A DNA stretch of 64,000 bases, taken from the NCBI RefSeq assembly GCF_015832195.1, contig NC_052017.1, positions 13,716,790-13,780,789 on the forward strand, written 5' to 3'. This document shows positions 62,855 to 64,000 of the stretch, piece by piece. Numbering within the stretch: the stretch's first letter is position 1; every line of letters begins with the position of its first letter. The DNA comes from Motacilla alba alba (Eukaryota > Chordata > Aves > Passeriformes > Motacillidae). The notes under the pieces were generated by a model. It had not been told where the DNA came from and did no database searches. It saw only the letters and a list, made by a program, of their open reading frames with translations. A program made the position numbers and the translations under genes.

Positions 62855-63484
62855 TTCCTTCCTTCCGCCACTTCCTTCCGCCACTTCCTTCCTTCCGCCA
62901 CTTCCTTCCGCCACTTCCTTCCGCCACTTCCTTCCGCCACTTCCTTCCTTCCTTCCTTCCTTCCTTCCTTCCTTCCTTCCTTCCTTCCTTCCTTCCTTCC
63001 TTCCTTCCTTCCTTCCTTCCTTCCGCCACTTCCGCCACTTCCGCCACTTCCGCCACTTCCGCCACTTCCTTCCGCCACTTCCTTCCGCCACTTCCTTCCG
63101 CCACTTCCGCCACTTCCTTCCGCCACTTCCTTCCGCCACTTCCTTCCGCCATTTCCTTCCGCCACTTCCTTCCTTCCGCCACTTCCTTCCTTCCGCCACT
63201 TCCTTCCTTCCGCCACTTCCTTCCGCCACTTCCTTCCGCCACTTCCTTCCTTCCTTCCTTCCGCCACTTCCTTCCTTCCGCCACTTCCTTCCGCCACTTC
63301 CTTCCGCCACTTCCTTCCTTCCGCCACTTCCTTCCTTCCTTCCGCCACTTCCTTCCTTCCGCCACTTCCTTCCTTCCTTCCGCCACTTACTTCCGCCACT
63401 TCCTTCTGCCACTTCCTTCCGCCACTTCCTTCCTTCCGCCACTTCCTTCCGCCACTTCCTTCCGCCACTTCCTTCCTTCCTTCC
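62855..63484 (+). repeat. Compound GCCAC + (TTCC)n array
   Basis: After a lead of three TTCC tetramers, 38 GCCAC blocks follow. The TTCC counts after each block are, in order, 2,3,2,2,2,21, then 1,1,1,1, then 2,2,2,1, then 2,2,2,2, then 3,3,3,2,2,5,3,2,2,3,4,3,4, then 2,2,2,3,2,2,4. Unit lengths are therefore 5+4n, mainly 13 bp. Only three substitutions are seen: C to T at 63152, C to A at 63389 and C to T at 63407 (a CpG to TpG change). The plus strand is almost all pyrimidine apart from GCCAC. No stop codon can arise from these units on either strand, so frames of over 200 codons appear in several phases and are artefacts. Confidence 0.99.
62941..63024 (+). repeat. Uninterrupted (TTCC)21 run inside the array
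   Basis: Twenty-one perfect TTCC tetramers, which are GGAA on the other strand, with no interruption. It is flanked on the left by two-copy units and on the right by four one-copy units. Its purity suggests recent expansion and high length instability. GGAA repeats are known ETS-factor landing sites in mammals; binding here is inference. Confidence 0.99.
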
Positions 63485-64000
63485 AAAATATATAATAACT
63501 AAGCTGTACACTCCTTTGAAAAGCCACAGTACAGAAAAGCACCCAACCACATGCTACTCTCAAGTGAAGAGGCTACTCATATGCTCCAAGTTATGCAAGT
63601 ACTTAAGTGCTTTGTAGATCAAAGTCTGGATTTACTGATGTGTATCTGAAGATCAGAGGCTGATGCATTACTCCAGAACACCTTGGAAATAGGTCTTCTG
63701 TTTGCTCCTTCTTCTCAGTTTGCATTCCTCTGAGACTTTGGTAATGAAAAGAACTATTTATTTTCTTGCTCTTAATGTTCTCAACAGGAAAGCAGAAATC
63801 CTATTTTAGTAGTACATTATTCTGTCTCAAAAGGGAGAAGAAGAGAGAATGATGGAAATTGTTTATGAATATAATATGCTTTGGATTAAGGTATAAAGCT
63901 GTTTTATTGAGGCTTGCTTTGTCAAAATTTTTAAGGGATCTAGGGATAAAAGGAGTAGGAATGGAGGCCTATGGCATTGCAGCACTTGTGCCTGAACCAA
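63485..64000. other. Unique non-coding DNA
   Basis: AT-rich sequence after the array with no gene, repeat family or notable motif. Confidence 0.55.

Noticed and set aside
62820..63550. Open frames of 188-236 codons on both strands over the array, giving GRKEVAE-like or SFRHFLP-like repeat proteins
   Set aside because: TTCC and GCCAC units cannot make a stop codon in any frame on either strand, so long frames are automatic. There is no start context or unique domain.
1..64000. CRISPR arrays, operons, ribosome binding sites or other prokaryotic systems
   Set aside because: The DNA is vertebrate in character, and no direct repeats with unique spacers or compact gene runs are present.

Overview
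The window looks like vertebrate, most likely avian, intergenic or intronic DNA. It is AT-rich and CpG-poor. It carries CR1 LINE copies, two of which retain recognisable 3' ends (one with the ATTCTGTG-type octamer terminus), one LTR of a type I recognise from bird genomes, a few short (CA)n runs, and no L1 or Alu-type repeats. I cannot name a species. I found no protein-coding gene, rRNA, tRNA, CRISPR array or operon that the sequence supports. The open frames present mostly lack domains, repeats, splice context or composition that would separate them from chance.

Layout from left to right. Positions 1-10590 are mostly unique DNA, with a G-quadruplex motif and a perfect RFX-type X-box palindrome near 2.15-2.25 kb. 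A lone GC- and CpG-rich island lies at about 10.6-11.45 kb and is the best candidate for a promoter or enhancer. It is followed by a decayed minus-strand CR1 reverse-transcriptase fragment (11.99-12.2 kb), an unidentified 129-codon open stretch (12.24-12.63 kb) and an ancient MIR/CORE-type SINE (12.92-13.11 kb). From 13 to 42 kb the sequence is mainly unique, with two CA microsatellites, a CR1 3' end (18.87-19.10 kb), a purine-skewed tract (28.6-29.0 kb) and an A/C-rich tract beside a 160-codon open frame (37.8-38.4 kb). An avian-type solo LTR lies at 42.33-42.88 kb and a CR1 3' portion at 44.89-45.36 kb. A hairpin plus a 24-bp duplication sits at 53.95-54.01 kb, next to a weak LTR-like candidate. 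At 60.54-61.76 kb is a minus-strand CR1 copy whose endonuclease region is joined directly to its 3' end, with the reverse transcriptase missing.

The most striking object is the 630-bp compound array at 62855-63484. It consists of 38 GCCAC blocks, each followed by a variable number of TTCC tetramers (1 to 5, once 21). Unit lengths are therefore 9, 13, 17, 21 and 25 bp, and almost every unit carries a CpG.

Nothing here forms a pathway or a multi-gene system. The plausible functional content is regulatory: the CpG island, the X-box, and homeodomain/CCAAT-type palindromes. The rest is a record of retroelement insertion, decay and repeat expansion. Repeat family calls rest on remembered consensus features and on translations I read myself; no search was run.
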